Part shown: one piece after another, positions 1 through 7,668 of the stretch
Position numbering within the stretch: the first letter of the stretch is position 1
Layout: each line of letters starts with the position of its first letter
DNA from: Russula earlei
Lineage: Eukaryota; Basidiomycota; Agaricomycetes; Russulales; Russulaceae
Reading direction: 5' to 3'
Assembly: GCA_025769875.1 (NCBI GenBank)
Contig: JAGFNK010000904.1
Span: 1-18,691, forward strand
Length of the DNA stretch: 18,691 bases
Program-made: the position numbers and the translations under genes
The notes under the pieces: model-generated
Seen by the model: the letters and a program-made list of their open reading frames with translations, nothing else
The model's database searches: none
Told to the model about the DNA's origin: nothing

Positions 1-132
1 AGGAATCAGGGGTTCAATCACACATTAAATTACACATATAAGCAAGTTAAGAGTAACATAACTACTTACCTTTTTCCCTACCAAATCAAAAACAAATGTT
101 ATCCTGTTTCCGATTGACTGGTTGGGACCTGG
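1..132 (+). pseudogene. Left flank of split MULE transposase remnant
   Basis: This stretch ends in the 5-bp duplication CCTGG (128-132) bordering a solo LTR. If the LTR and one CCTGG copy are removed, the last ~12 codons read LSCFRLTGWDL and join in frame to VADRCWKLFAHAESI at 1300. That order resembles the region just before the SWIM finger of Mutator-like transposases. Upstream of about position 90 the same frame has several stops, so either an intron or decay lies there. The assignment of the first 90 bases is inference. Nothing else is seen in them except AT-rich sequence. Confidence 0.4.
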
Positions 133-627
133 TGTTGTAATCTACCCCTCTTTTGGTTCGTCACTAATTTTTGATTGTTTTTGCCTTACTATTGTTCTCT
201 ACCCCTACCCTCATCTCCTTGGTTACTGTTTCATCCCTTGATGTTGATGGTCCCTTATTGTTTCACCCCTTGTGTTTCACCTATTGTTTGAGCCCCTTTT
301 GCTATTGGTTTGCTATTATCTATTGTTCTGCATATGGTACTGTACAGCCTCACTAGATACAGTATTTAAGCACCTGTAAAAGCTGGGGAATACTCCAAGC
401 TTAGCTTTGTCTCATTTCCTGTCACATCCCTTACTCTGTATTCTCTCTCAATCACAACTTGTGTTGTGCTGGCTTACACTCTGCTTGACCTGAGCTCATC
501 ACAAGGAACCTTTGTGTTCCTCTTCCTCCTCTGCTTCTCTCTCATCGTCCTCCTCTTCTGTGAAACCAGAAGATCAACTCTGTCTGCAGATTAGGTCATC
601 CTTGACTTAGTCTTGAGATGCTAATAA

Positions 628-690
628 GGCCCCTTTTACCAACCGAGAATTCTTGAATCTTGAACTTGAACTTGGATTTCAGGATTTTCC
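628..690 (+). repeat. Left terminal inverted repeat of MITE-1
   Basis: Starts GGCCCCTTTTACCAACC and matches the reverse complement of 1117-1179 at 61 of 63 positions by eye. It is preceded by TAA (625-627). An inner direct motif of the TTGAACTTGAACTTGG type is shared by both ends and by MITE-2. Confidence 0.85.
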
Positions 691-1116
691 AGGAGTGATG
701 TAATGACAGGTGTGATGTAAGTGACATAATAAACTAAAATGAGTCTATTTCAAATATGAGTTATTTTTTGGTGTGATTTGCTGGGTTTACATGTGATATG
801 TAAAATATTTTTTCTAACCCTTCCTTCCACTCCTTTCAAGTGGGGTATTGCAAACATGTCATTAAGACAGAATATGTGTCACCAATGTGTGGGTGCACAC
901 ATTTGTGCAAATTTTGTATGTGCAGCTCTGGTGAAAATGGGGCTGCAAGCACCCAGATGTTGAGCTCGAGTTGGACTGCTCAACTCCAAGTTTGACACTG
1001 ACACATCATGTGTAACCCCATATATGTGAATATGTAAATGACAACATAAAAAAATGCATATTAATTTATTATATACATCATATCACTTACATCACCTGTC
1101 ACTCCTGTCACTCCCA

Positions 1117-1179
1117 GGAAAATCCCGAAATCCAAGTTCAAGTTCAAGATTCAAGAATTCTTGGTTGGTAAAAGGGGCC
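1117..1179 (-). repeat. Right terminal inverted repeat of MITE-1
   Basis: Ends GGTTGGTAAAAGGGGCC and is followed by TAA (1180-1182). It pairs with 628-690. The equivalent end of MITE-2 is missing because Copia-2 interrupts it. Confidence 0.85.
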
Positions 1180-1295
1180 TAAATCTCTGAACTGGTCTCT
1201 CTGAGTCAGTCCCCATTGAACCCCTGAACCAAGTCACTGGGACTTGGCCCCACTGAACCCTGAGCTAATGCTCCAACAGCCATGATGCCATAACA

Positions 1296-1824
1296 CCTGG
1301 TGGCTGACAGGTGTTGGAAACTTTTCGCCCATGCTGAGAGCATATCACAAGATTCAATCTTGCAATTCAATGAGATCTGCTTTCACATTGCTTCACAATC
1401 CTGGTCCAGTGAGTTTTACTCGATTGATCTGATGAAGTCAACTTGTGATTGCACAGATTATCTGCAGATTAGATTCTGCAAACACAGTGCAGCAATCTAC
1501 ATCCACTTTCCCCACCTCTGTCCTGAAGAGAGCACCCAAAATGCTCCCATATAGAGTGCAAATAAATCCCCTGACCCACCATCCCCATCCACCAGGCCAA
1601 GGGAGAGCCTAGTATCTCTCTCACAGTAAATCATATCGTTATCACATGATCTCACATCTAGGCTTGAGGGTGCTAATCAATCAGCAAAGATCATTGAGGC
1701 CACACAGGCCACCAAATACAGTTTGGCAGCCACAATTAATATAATTCAAGGTTTCAAGGTCTTACCCAATAAGGAGGTAATTGTGCACATGTTGAAGATA
1801 GATGCAGCATGTGTGATTAGATAG
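1296..1824 (+). pseudogene. Mutator-like (MULE) transposase C-terminal remnant with SWIM zinc finger
   Basis: Reading from 1300, one frame gives about 174 codons interrupted only by TAG (1552-1554) and TAA (1627-1629), ending at TAG 1822-1824. The key evidence is the segment YSIDLMKSTCDCTDYL followed by CKH: C-x-C-x8-C-x-H, the SWIM zinc-binding pattern found downstream of the catalytic core in MULE transposases. After the second stop the frame still looks coding (SAKIIEATQATKYSLAATI). The catalytic DDE core is absent. The codon at 1300 is GTG and is not a genuine start; the reading frame originally continued from the left side of the solo LTR (1-132). SWIM domains also occur in non-transposase proteins, so the MULE assignment rests on family resemblance. 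Confidence 0.65.
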
Positions 1825-2287
1825 CAGCAGATGATAAGATTGCAGGCAGATCTATCAGACAATAGTTCAGTTTGGTTGCACAAAACTGATATAAATAATG
1901 TACCTATCAGACAATAGCTACAACGCGTCATCAGTACTGTGAGATAGGATATCATAGTGTAAATACTCACTTCAGTTTGGTTGACACAAAACTGAAGTGA
2001 TCTGCGTACTTTGTGGTGTTCTTAAGTACCTGAGACCACCACTGGATGCAGTACAGTTAACTACCATCACAGATCACTAAGTAAGTCCGAGGATCAGTTG
2101 TAAGTAGCTACCAATTGTTCTAAATCACTCTATCAGTGTAACTAACGCACGCTGCAGCATATGAGCTGAGCCAGTGATGCCCGGTCTGGGTGATCCAACG
2201 CATCAATGCATCCGAGTTGTGATCATATCACAACACACCTGAGACTCTGGGCAGTGCAGATCTCAACAGCCCAATCAGCATACATGG
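1825..2287. other. Non-coding stretch with repeated hairpin motif
   Basis: No gene is seen here. Two related motifs are present: TTCAGTTTGGTTGCACAAAA near 1866-1885, and a fuller version forming a 12-bp perfect inverted repeat at 1967-2000. The word CTATCAGACAATAG also occurs twice (about 1852 and 1904). These look like an internally duplicated piece of an old repeat. I could not find matching ends or a target-site duplication. Confidence 0.5.
1967..2000. repeat. Perfect 12-bp inverted repeat (hairpin)
   Basis: TCACTTCAGTTT at 1967-1978 is the exact reverse complement of AAACTGAAGTGA at 1989-2000, with a 10-nt loop between. No U-tract or neighbouring gene gives it an obvious role. Confidence 0.8.
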
Positions 2288-2650
2288 ATGGAGACAGCCA
2301 AGAATATTGGTGTCAAATGGGGCCCAAAACAATGGACCAGTCTCCCTGACATGTGGGGACTGACAGCGCAAAGCATTGGCATCGCTAAGGGAAAGCACCA
2401 CCATGTTCATGATGATCCATATGCTGGGGGCAAATGGTTGGCAACATCTGCCACCATGAATGCGTGCATGTGTGCCCTTGGGGAACTGCTGTCTCAAACC
2501 CCCCTCCCTCAGAACCCCCCTTGGAACCCCCCTCCCTCAGATGCCACTGCCTCCCTTTCACCAGGTCCCTTTGGACTTGCACTGCTGCCTATTCTAGTGG
2601 CCTCATCTTCTGCTGATCCTTACAATAGAAAATCTTTATTTGTATTGTAA
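2288..2650 (+). CDS. Unidentified 120-codon ORF, possibly a gene fragment
   Basis: An open frame with an ATG start and TAA stop. The first half (METAKNIGVKWGPKQWTSLP, then DMWGLTAQSIGIAKGKHHHV and HDDPYAGG) looks like protein sequence. The second half is proline-rich low complexity encoded by repeated ACCCCCC-type DNA (about 2498-2545), including a short direct repeat of AACCCCCCTCCCTCAG. I do not recognise the family. The shadow ORFs on the opposite strand share the same low-complexity DNA. There is no signal peptide or membrane segment. It follows the MULE remnant by about 460 bases and could be a fragment of another repeat rather than a host gene. Confidence 0.3.
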   Translation: METAKNIGVKWGPKQWTSLPDMWGLTAQSIGIAKGKHHHVHDDPYAGGKWLATSATMNACMCALGELLSQTPLPQNPPWNPPPSDATASLSPGPFGLALLPILVASSSADPYNRKSLFVL

Positions 2651-2928
2651 TTTATTTTCCAGATACATCATAAATAAGTGATTAAATAAGTGATTAAGAA
2701 AATACTTTGGTGTCATTTACATGCATGATTGAAGCCCCAATTATCTTGCCAACCCAATGCCCTTTTATAGTAATTTTTGATCATCTAACCACCGCTAAAA
2801 GTACAACTAGTGCTAGGTACCTTAAGTAAGCTGCACAGTTGTTGGGGTCGGTGACAGTATCGAGTACGGCCGTACGGCCGTAGCCGTATATGGTACGTAC
2901 GGTTGGCAGCCCTACAGTATCTCTCCTC
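2651..2928. other. AT-rich intergenic DNA ending in a palindromic GC block
   Basis: No coding signal is seen. 2651-2800 is AT-rich. Positions 2865-2882 form a perfect 18-bp palindrome made of two overlapping GTACGGCCGTAC-like units, followed by a further GGTACGTAC palindrome. Confidence 0.5.
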
Positions 2929-3075
2929 GCCTCCGCCTCCCGCCGCCTCGACCGCCCACAGAGGTAAAAGCTTGTGCCCTCGCTCAACAAGCAGCACAAC
3001 CCTAAACGGCCGAAGGATATCGTCCGACACCTCCGCACTTGTCGTCTTCAAACGGCGTTCAGAACCGTTACATGT
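2929..3075 (+). repeat. Dispersed repeat, copy A
   Basis: About 150 bp similar to 7231-7386. Both start CGCCTCCGCCTCCCGCCGCC and share the core around CGTCCGAC-CTCCGCACT-GTCGTCTTC. A shorter third copy lies inverted at 13009-13068. One frame of all three translates to a related peptide (ISSDTSALVVFKRRS here), but each copy is embedded in non-homologous DNA. It may be a mobile or exonised repeat; I cannot name it. Confidence 0.55.
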
Positions 3076-3129
3076 CATTGTTCTCATGGCGTTTTTGCAC
3101 TCTTTCCGATGGCCTCGCACAAAACCACG

Positions 3130-3775
3130 CACCTCTGATAGCCACAACTCATTGGCTCACCCGCTCTCTCATATACACGTAATCCGACGCGTTCAACCCA
3201 ATTCTGCGATTGCCTGCACATCGCCGCCTACTTTTTCACGGGCTGTGTCTGTGCAACCTAGCCAACCCTGCAACACCCGAACACAGAAACGTCACCACAT
3301 GGACTTCGCATCTACTACTTTGCTGTACAAAGGACTGTCTCGACATGTCAACCTCGCCCATGCACTCTCCAAACACCACACATCATTATAGCAAGCAGGT
3401 GCGCACCGCCGTTTCACTTCCTTGCAAGTCCTGACCTCGGTACACGTGAGTTGGAATGCGTTTGTGGGCGCTTGTCCGACTAGAGCATGTATCTGAAGAA
3501 CGGGGCTCGGAATTTCTACAAGCGGAAGCGAAAGCACAACCCATCTCGTTGCACCAGACACCGGGATATGTGCGAGGCCTGGTATCACCAGGGAAGAGAG
3601 GGAGCGGAATGTGTTCACACAGGCGTTTTGAGATGCTATGTCCTTTTCCAGTGAGCGCTTTCTCATTCTATTGGCTGTACCGGTCCAGCGGAGACGAATG
3701 CTGATTTCTTGCAATTCGAAGGTTTATGAATACGTTGCGGCCTAGATCCATTGAATGGATCTACCCGCATGAGGA
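3130..3775. repeat. Diverged segmental duplication (matches 12467-12911)
   Basis: Many blocks are shared in the same order with 12467-12911, among them GATAGCCACAACTCATT/GATGGCCACAACCCATT, TGTACAAAGGACTGTC/CGTACAAAGGACGGCT, CACCACACATCAT and CCTCGGTACACGTGAGTTG. Both copies lie downstream (in gene sense) of an F-box paralogue on the minus strand, so they probably belong to one duplicated unit. ORFs of 82-162 codons here are not shared between the copies and are not convincing genes. Confidence 0.6.
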
Positions 3776-4466
3776 CGGCACGTTGTACTTGTTGAATCTC
3801 ATGATGCCTGTTTGGCCAACGGGGCTTTCCCTCTTCCTACACAATGATCTTCTCGATGCCACAACAGTCACCATCTGTGCATGGCAAAAACGGTTAATGC
3901 CGTCAAGTGAATGGCAAAGCCCCTACTAGTACCGACCAACTGCCTTTGCCACCTTCCGAAACCAACGAGAGTTACCCTGGACTCACCAGTTATCCGCAGA
4001 TGGCGCTAACACCCACTGGACGGCAAATCATTCCATCTCCCTTCAGACGATCAATCGGTCCTGACCCCCTCAGTAAAGAACTCACCGTCGACAAAGATTG
4101 TGTCCATCTCTCCCTCACCAACGGCTCACATCGTCTCCCCCGTCAAGTCATATTTCCTTAACTGAAGTCTCCCAACTCATCCGCAAAGAAAAGTCTGTCC
4201 CACTTCCGAGGACAAAGCAAATTATTATTTTTCCGAGGAACGTCAACATCACTCCCGCGACCATGCTCGGTCTTAGCATCAGGGGTGAACTTTACGATGG
4301 TAATAAGTTCGGTATCGAGCCAGGGTTCGCCTCTGCATCGGAGAAGCATGCGAACACGAGCGATCTCATGACACGACATGTTACCGAGAGCAGCGACGCG
4401 CGGCAGGAGTCGGTCGTTGTGAAAGAGGGCAACAGTCGGCGCAATCCATTCAAACACAAGACAGAT
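3776..4466. other. No convincing gene; degenerate DNA
   Basis: Open frames occur on both strands, but none starts, ends and reads like a recognisable protein. The 281-codon frame 4098-4943 begins at a TTG and runs across fragments of two unrelated genes, so it is a composite. The interval is present beside F-box copy 1 but absent beside copy 2. Confidence 0.5.
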
Positions 4467-4474
4467 CGTAGCAG

Positions 4475-4590
4475 ATCGATCTGGAGGGCTACAAGGAGGA
4501 GAAGATCGTACAGCTTATTCACGAGGTTGAGCTGGTCAAATAACTGTCACATCCAACATCATCAAGTACATGGGCATCATGGGCGCTTCG
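4475..4590 (+). pseudogene. Protein-kinase N-lobe fragment
   Basis: The frame from 4475 reads IDLEGYKEEKIVQLIHEVEL, then VK, a TAA stop and LSHP. After loss of one base it continues NIIKYMGIMG in another frame. This follows the order of a Ser/Thr kinase N-lobe: the alpha-C helix with its conserved Glu (HEVEL), then the HPNIIKY strand of subdomain IV. Upstream, the ATP-lysine strand cannot be recovered cleanly, and downstream no catalytic loop or DFG is seen. With one stop and one frameshift in about 35 codons, it is a relic. The kinase subfamily is not determinable, and chance resemblance remains possible. Confidence 0.4.
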
Positions 4591-4793
4591 TATCGGTCAG
4601 AAATATAGCGCTGGATGGCTCCTGGAAATACGAAGAGACCGCGTTTGCCCCAAACTGCCTGCTGAGGAGTTCTTTGACGCAGCGGGACCGTAGTGGTGGG
4701 AGCTGGGGCATTCTGGCCAAGAAAGTATGTGGGTGCAGAGGGACGGTGACGTCAGGGTCTTATCTGTACCTAAACCTTGCCTGCATGATAACC

Positions 4794-4853
4794 ATGCCAG
4801 TCGAGCTCAAGGGAAGCTGCCACTACGGCTCGTTCACTTTCACAGCCCAGTCC
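4794..4853 (+). pseudogene. Fragment of a GFA/CENP-V-family gene (first ~20 codons)
   Basis: An ATG at 4794 opens MPVELKGSCHYGSFTFTAQS. This strongly resembles the N-terminus of GFA-domain proteins (glutathione-dependent formaldehyde-activating enzyme/CENP-V fold), which begin with a short lead into GSCHCGAVxFTV. The second zinc-binding cysteine is Tyr here (SCHYG), and after residue 20 the similarity stops: no later CxxC motif is found. It would be a first-exon fossil. Short length limits certainty. Confidence 0.4.
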
Positions 4854-4859
4854 GATGAC

Positions 4860-5194
4860 AGAACAAACAGTGTTGGAAGTTATAATAAAAGGGACAGAGA
4901 AATGGGATTCCGATCCAACTGTGAGTCCTCGAAGCGGGGGTGATGTGACGAATGAGACGGGAGCGCGTCAGGTGAGCCGGGGCGTGTGTGCGCGCGCTGA
5001 AAGATGGTCGTGGCAGGGCGTGGTGACCAGGGGTATATATATGATCGAGGAACAATGAAGTATGGGGAAGGGACACAAGGGAAAGAGAAAGTCGAGGAAC
5101 GCGGGTCGACGCGTGGGCTCTGGAATGGCGATCGATCCGAGCTTGGAGTCAGATAATGACAATGACACAGAAGGTAAATGATATCAGATGCTAA
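4860..5194. other. F-box copy 1 3' flank, non-coding
   Basis: No gene is seen. The part from about 5165 to the F-box stop (CAGAAGGTAAATGATATCAG and onward) is shared with the 3' flanks of the other F-box copies at about 13300-13330 and 14850-14885. It therefore represents a conserved 3' UTR that was duplicated with the genes. Confidence 0.5.
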
Positions 5195-6652
5195 TTAGGT
5201 GGGGATCACAAAGAACTCATCCATCCCGTGTAGGTCCTGTTCCCAACAGTGGACAGGGACAGCCACAGGGTGACCAGAGAGTTTTCGCTCGGCGACGAAT
5301 CTCTCTATGTATTTCGAAGCAGACTCCATTGGCTCCAGGCCCGTCAAGAAAATGTTCCGGAGCGCGGGTAAGACTTCTGTTACTCTTTCTCCCGCGAGCT
5401 CTTCCAGCACTCGGCAGACATGTGGGGCCATGTGACGGGTTAGGCGCAGATCCTTCGCAGCAGTAAATGGGGCCAGGAGTTCCAGCCATTGAGTGGTTTC
5501 CATGTCATCTTTATAGCGTAATTGAGGAAAACCATCATCCATGATGTCGAGGCGTACCAAAGTGGAGAGAAGGGGAAAGAATGAGCTGCGGACCTGGGCC
5601 AGCGATGGAAGCTGCCGATCCAACTTGCTGCATATGATATTTAACGAGAGGTACGTAGGCTGATTTGTGCGGCTGGAAATTGTGAATCGAGTTGCAGGAC
5701 CGGAAAAGCGCATGATTGCTCTGTCACATGAATTGAACGATTCTACTTGACTGATGAACCGGTGGAGTTGTGGGAGGACAAAGTTGATGTTCATGAAGAA
5801 TGTGACGTCGAGTTTATTGAGAAGGGGAGCCTCGATTTGGGCTAGTAAGTCTTCCAAGTACTCGTGAACGCCGTGGAAATAAAGGTTGGTGAGAGCGGGG
5901 AGGACAGAGCGTCTGAACGGAGGTGGTGGTCGAGTTTCCGGATATCGATGGTATCGAAATTGAATGTAAAGGGTTTCAAGTCCGGACAAGACCGACAGGG
6001 CGGTGACCAAATCTTGGTGAGAAATGTAACCGGGATCGGGGACATTAAAAAGGTAAAGAACGACAAGTTGATTGGAGGACAAAGGTAGTTTAGGAAACGG
6101 ACAATTTCCCAACCTGAGTTCTCGCAGAAGTGGGGCGGATCCGCCCAAGAACGAATCCGGAAGGGGCGTCACAGTGTTTGCTACTGCCGAAAGCCCCAGA
6201 TCTGTCAGCTCCGGGAATGGTTTCTGCATCGCTGCTGCCAATCTTTCCCATTGTGACTTTGGAATGTTCCACAGGGTGATTTTACATATGCGATGGCGGT
6301 GCTCAGACTCGAGAGCACCAACTAAGTTTTCCCAGGACCTGGAGTACCACAAGTCGGAACCATTCCTTATCACCACAGGCAAGACTGGCCAGACGTCCAG
6401 CATCTCAGAAAGCGGTCTTTTCCCTCTGTACTCGATTCGCAGGTTCAGGTGACCTGGCGATGCAAACACAATAGACCGCCATCTGTGACACACATGGACC
6501 AGTGTATGCCATCCGTTTGTCCCTGGATTCGAGTGATTCACATATAAATCGAATATCTTCAAGAGGGCATCATCAGTGAGCGTGTTAATTGTCACCCGGT
6601 CTAAACTCCACTGCTCAGTAGTCGCTATGGACACTGAGTAACAAAGACACAC
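5195..6652 (-). CDS. F-box protein with leucine-rich C-terminal region (F-box copy 1)
   Basis: An open frame of 485 codons ending TAA (5195-5197). F-box proteins recruit substrates to SCF (Skp1-cullin-F-box) ubiquitin ligases. Residues ~22-70 form the F-box: TINTLTDDALLKIFDLYVN, then WHTLVHVCHRWRSIVFASP, a signature common in expanded Agaricomycete F-box families. Residues ~130-470 are leucine-rich, with repeated Lxx-LxL units typical of a degenerate LRR substrate-binding region. The frame opens at GTG, not ATG, and the first in-frame ATG lies beyond the F-box. A 5' exon is therefore likely: an acceptor-like TTGTTACTCAG lies just inside the frame, and the frame upstream is closed by a single TAG. 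No stop or frameshift interrupts the domain, unlike the two paralogues at 13325-14350 and 14886-16330. The substrate is unknown. Confidence 0.75.
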   Translation of the reverse strand: MCLCYSVSIATTEQWSLDRVTINTLTDDALLKIFDLYVNHSNPGTNGWHTLVHVCHRWRSIVFASPGHLNLRIEYRGKRPLSEMLDVWPVLPVVIRNGSDLWYSRSWENLVGALESEHRHRICKITLWNIPKSQWERLAAAMQKPFPELTDLGLSAVANTVTPLPDSFLGGSAPLLRELRLGNCPFPKLPLSSNQLVVLYLFNVPDPGYISHQDLVTALSVLSGLETLYIQFRYHRYPETRPPPPFRRSVLPALTNLYFHGVHEYLEDLLAQIEAPLLNKLDVTFFMNINFVLPQLHRFISQVESFNSCDRAIMRFSGPATRFTISSRTNQPTYLSLNIICSKLDRQLPSLAQVRSSFFPLLSTLVRLDIMDDGFPQLRYKDDMETTQWLELLAPFTAAKDLRLTRHMAPHVCRVLEELAGERVTEVLPALRNIFLTGLEPMESASKYIERFVAERKLSGHPVAVPVHCWEQDLHGMDEFFVIPT

Positions 6653-6664
6653 CCTGGCTAGGAC

Positions 6665-6805
6665 CTACTTCCAACGAGACTTGGGAGGGACCACCAATCG
6701 TAGTCGAGGAGAGGGCGGCGCAAAGCAATAACGACTGGACAAAGCCAGTGAGGAGATAACGGAGAGGACAAAAACGACTATGTGAAGCTCACTGACTTCG
6801 GGCAT
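6665..6805 (-). CDS. Short ORF with membrane segment, upstream of the F-box frame
   Basis: An ATG at 6805 opens 46 codons: a hydrophobic stretch (IVVFVLSVISSLAL) followed by a Pro/Arg-rich run (APPSPRLRLVVPP). TM plus proline-rich hinge recalls the signal anchor of microsomal cytochrome P450s, but the similarity is too short to name it. The TAG stop lies in the same frame as, and 12 bases before, the F-box open frame. A GTAGGT at this stop and the TTACTCAG acceptor downstream would make a 35-37-nt intron, short for fungi. It could be a 5' exon of the F-box gene, a relic, or chance. Confidence 0.2.
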   Translation of the reverse strand: MPEVSELHIVVFVLSVISSLALSSRYCFAPPSPRLRLVVPPKSRWK

Positions 6806-6965
6806 GGTCACACTCGCTCGACGTACAGGTGAGAGGTCTTCAGTCTGGATGTAGCGTCTGGGGTGTGGGGATGGGTTGGGTAACTGCGAAGAGCGCCCGT
6901 TGGGAACGCCCGGCACCCGCACATTTTCACCGCAGTTGGCCCATGGACAACACGCTCGCAGCACC

Positions 6966-7178
6966 ATGGAGTATCCGCTGAACCTCGCCTGCCACGAGGA
7001 GCGATTGTGTGCCGTGGATCAGTTGGCGGTGTACTTGGCGGTCTCGTTCCACTCCTTTGCCTCTGGATTCATGTATGTCTTTCGTTCCTATTTGCGCTCC
7101 ACACATCCACAAGGCGATCACACCCCCATCTCCCTCGCTTCCACCTCTCCCAGCAAGTTTGACGCGCCTCAAAACAGC
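6966..7178 (+). CDS. Possible small two-exon ORF, unidentified
   Basis: An ATG at 6966 opens MEYPLNLACHEERLCAVDQL and continues AVYLAVSFHSFASGF. A GTATGT donor at 7073 and a pyrimidine-rich CAG acceptor at 7151-7153 would remove 81 bases and give a short second exon ending TGA at 7178 (about 45 residues). The splice sites look good, but I recognise no family. The product may be a fragment of a larger, lost gene. It is divergent from the F-box gene on the minus strand. Confidence 0.2.
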
Positions 7179-7668
7179 TGAATAGCCCTGCTCAACAACA
7201 TGAACACCACCCCCGTTACCCCCTGAACGGCGCCTCCGCCTCCCGCCGCCTCAACCGCCCGCACAGGTAGAATGCCTGCGATGTCCGCGCCCGCGCTTGA
7301 CAAGTCCAGCACAACCCTAAAAGGCCCAAGGGTTTCGTCCGACGCCTCTGCACTCGTCGTCTTCGAATTGCGTTCAAAACCCTTCCATTTGTATATACCC
7401 ACCACTAGATCTCTGGCTCGAGTGCGCGTTTTTACCACTTCAGATCCTTTCTTTCTATTTCTCGACTGGACTTGCCGTGGACGGCCTAATGGGCCCATCG
7501 TCGCCGGCGCGGACGTGCCCCTCGCGATCCAGACCGTCTCCTCCCGTACGTTCCACCTCTTTGCAGTCTTTCTTTCTCCGTTAAACTATACCCGCCGCCC
7601 ATGGTATAATGACCCTGTTACCAACTGCGCGTACGCCACTTCGCGCGTTCTAGACCACCTCTTTCCCT
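7179..7668. other. Copia-1 left flank: dispersed repeat and unassigned coding-like DNA
   Basis: It contains dispersed-repeat copy B (7231-7386). A frame from about 7461 (DWTCRGRPNGPIVAGADVPL, then AIQTVSS) is followed by GTACGT and looks exon-like but is unrecognised. Copia-1 is inserted at 7668/7669, in the pyrimidine run CTCTTTCCCT. Confidence 0.4.
7231..7386 (+). repeat. Dispersed repeat, copy B
   Basis: Clearly alignable with 2929-3075: the same CGCCTCCGCCTCCCGCCGCC start, the same CAGCACAACCCTAAA, and the same core ending near CGTTCAAAACC. The peptide from the shared frame is VSSDASALVVFELRS. Confidence 0.55.

Larger units (their letters stand above)
628..1179. mobile_element. PIF/Harbinger-like MITE, complete copy (MITE-1)
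   Basis: A 552-bp AT-rich element with terminal inverted repeats beginning GGCCCCTTTTACCAACC. The outer 63 bp of each end (628-690 and 1117-1179) match with two mismatches, and weaker inverted similarity continues inward for about 40 bp. It is flanked by a 3-bp duplication TAA (625-627 and 1180-1182). A 3-bp TWA target and GG-starting TIRs are the hallmarks of the PIF/Harbinger (Tourist) superfamily. No transposase is encoded, so it is non-autonomous and depends on an element elsewhere. A second, inverted and truncated copy lies at 16408-16869. It sits inside the solo LTR, so it inserted after that LTR. Confidence 0.85.
133..1295. mobile_element. Solo LTR carrying a MITE insertion
   Basis: The segment starts TGTTGTAATC and ends CATAACA, giving the canonical TG...CA ends with a short TGTT/AACA inverted terminus. 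Identical 5-bp flanks CCTGG (128-132 and 1296-1300) mark the target-site duplication. No internal coding region, primer site or second LTR is present, so this is a recombined solo LTR. Without the MITE at 628-1179 and its extra TAA, it is 608 bp. A TATA-like stretch near 363-370 (TATTTAAG) followed by a pyrimidine-rich tract would fit an LTR promoter. The superfamily (Gypsy or Copia) cannot be decided from the LTR alone. The small ORFs inside it do not look like real genes. Confidence 0.8.

Noticed and set aside
171..356. 61-codon ORF
   Set aside because: Starts at TTG and lies inside the solo LTR; no protein character beyond hydrophobic composition from T-rich DNA.
778..963. 61-codon ORF inside MITE-1
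   Set aside because: Non-ATG start, no homology to transposases; MITEs of this kind are non-coding.
1812..2232. Second solo LTR with TGTGAT...ATCACA ends
   Set aside because: The flanking five bases differ (GCATG and ACACA), so there is no target-site duplication, and no TATA or repeat partner supports it.
2903..3391. 162-codon ORF and its opposite-strand shadows
   Set aside because: Only the ~25 residues of the dispersed repeat are shared with copy B; the rest is not conserved in the duplicated segment.
4098..4943. 281-codon ORF
   Set aside because: Opens at TTG and crosses the kinase-like fossil in a different frame before entering the GFA-like fossil; a composite, not a gene.
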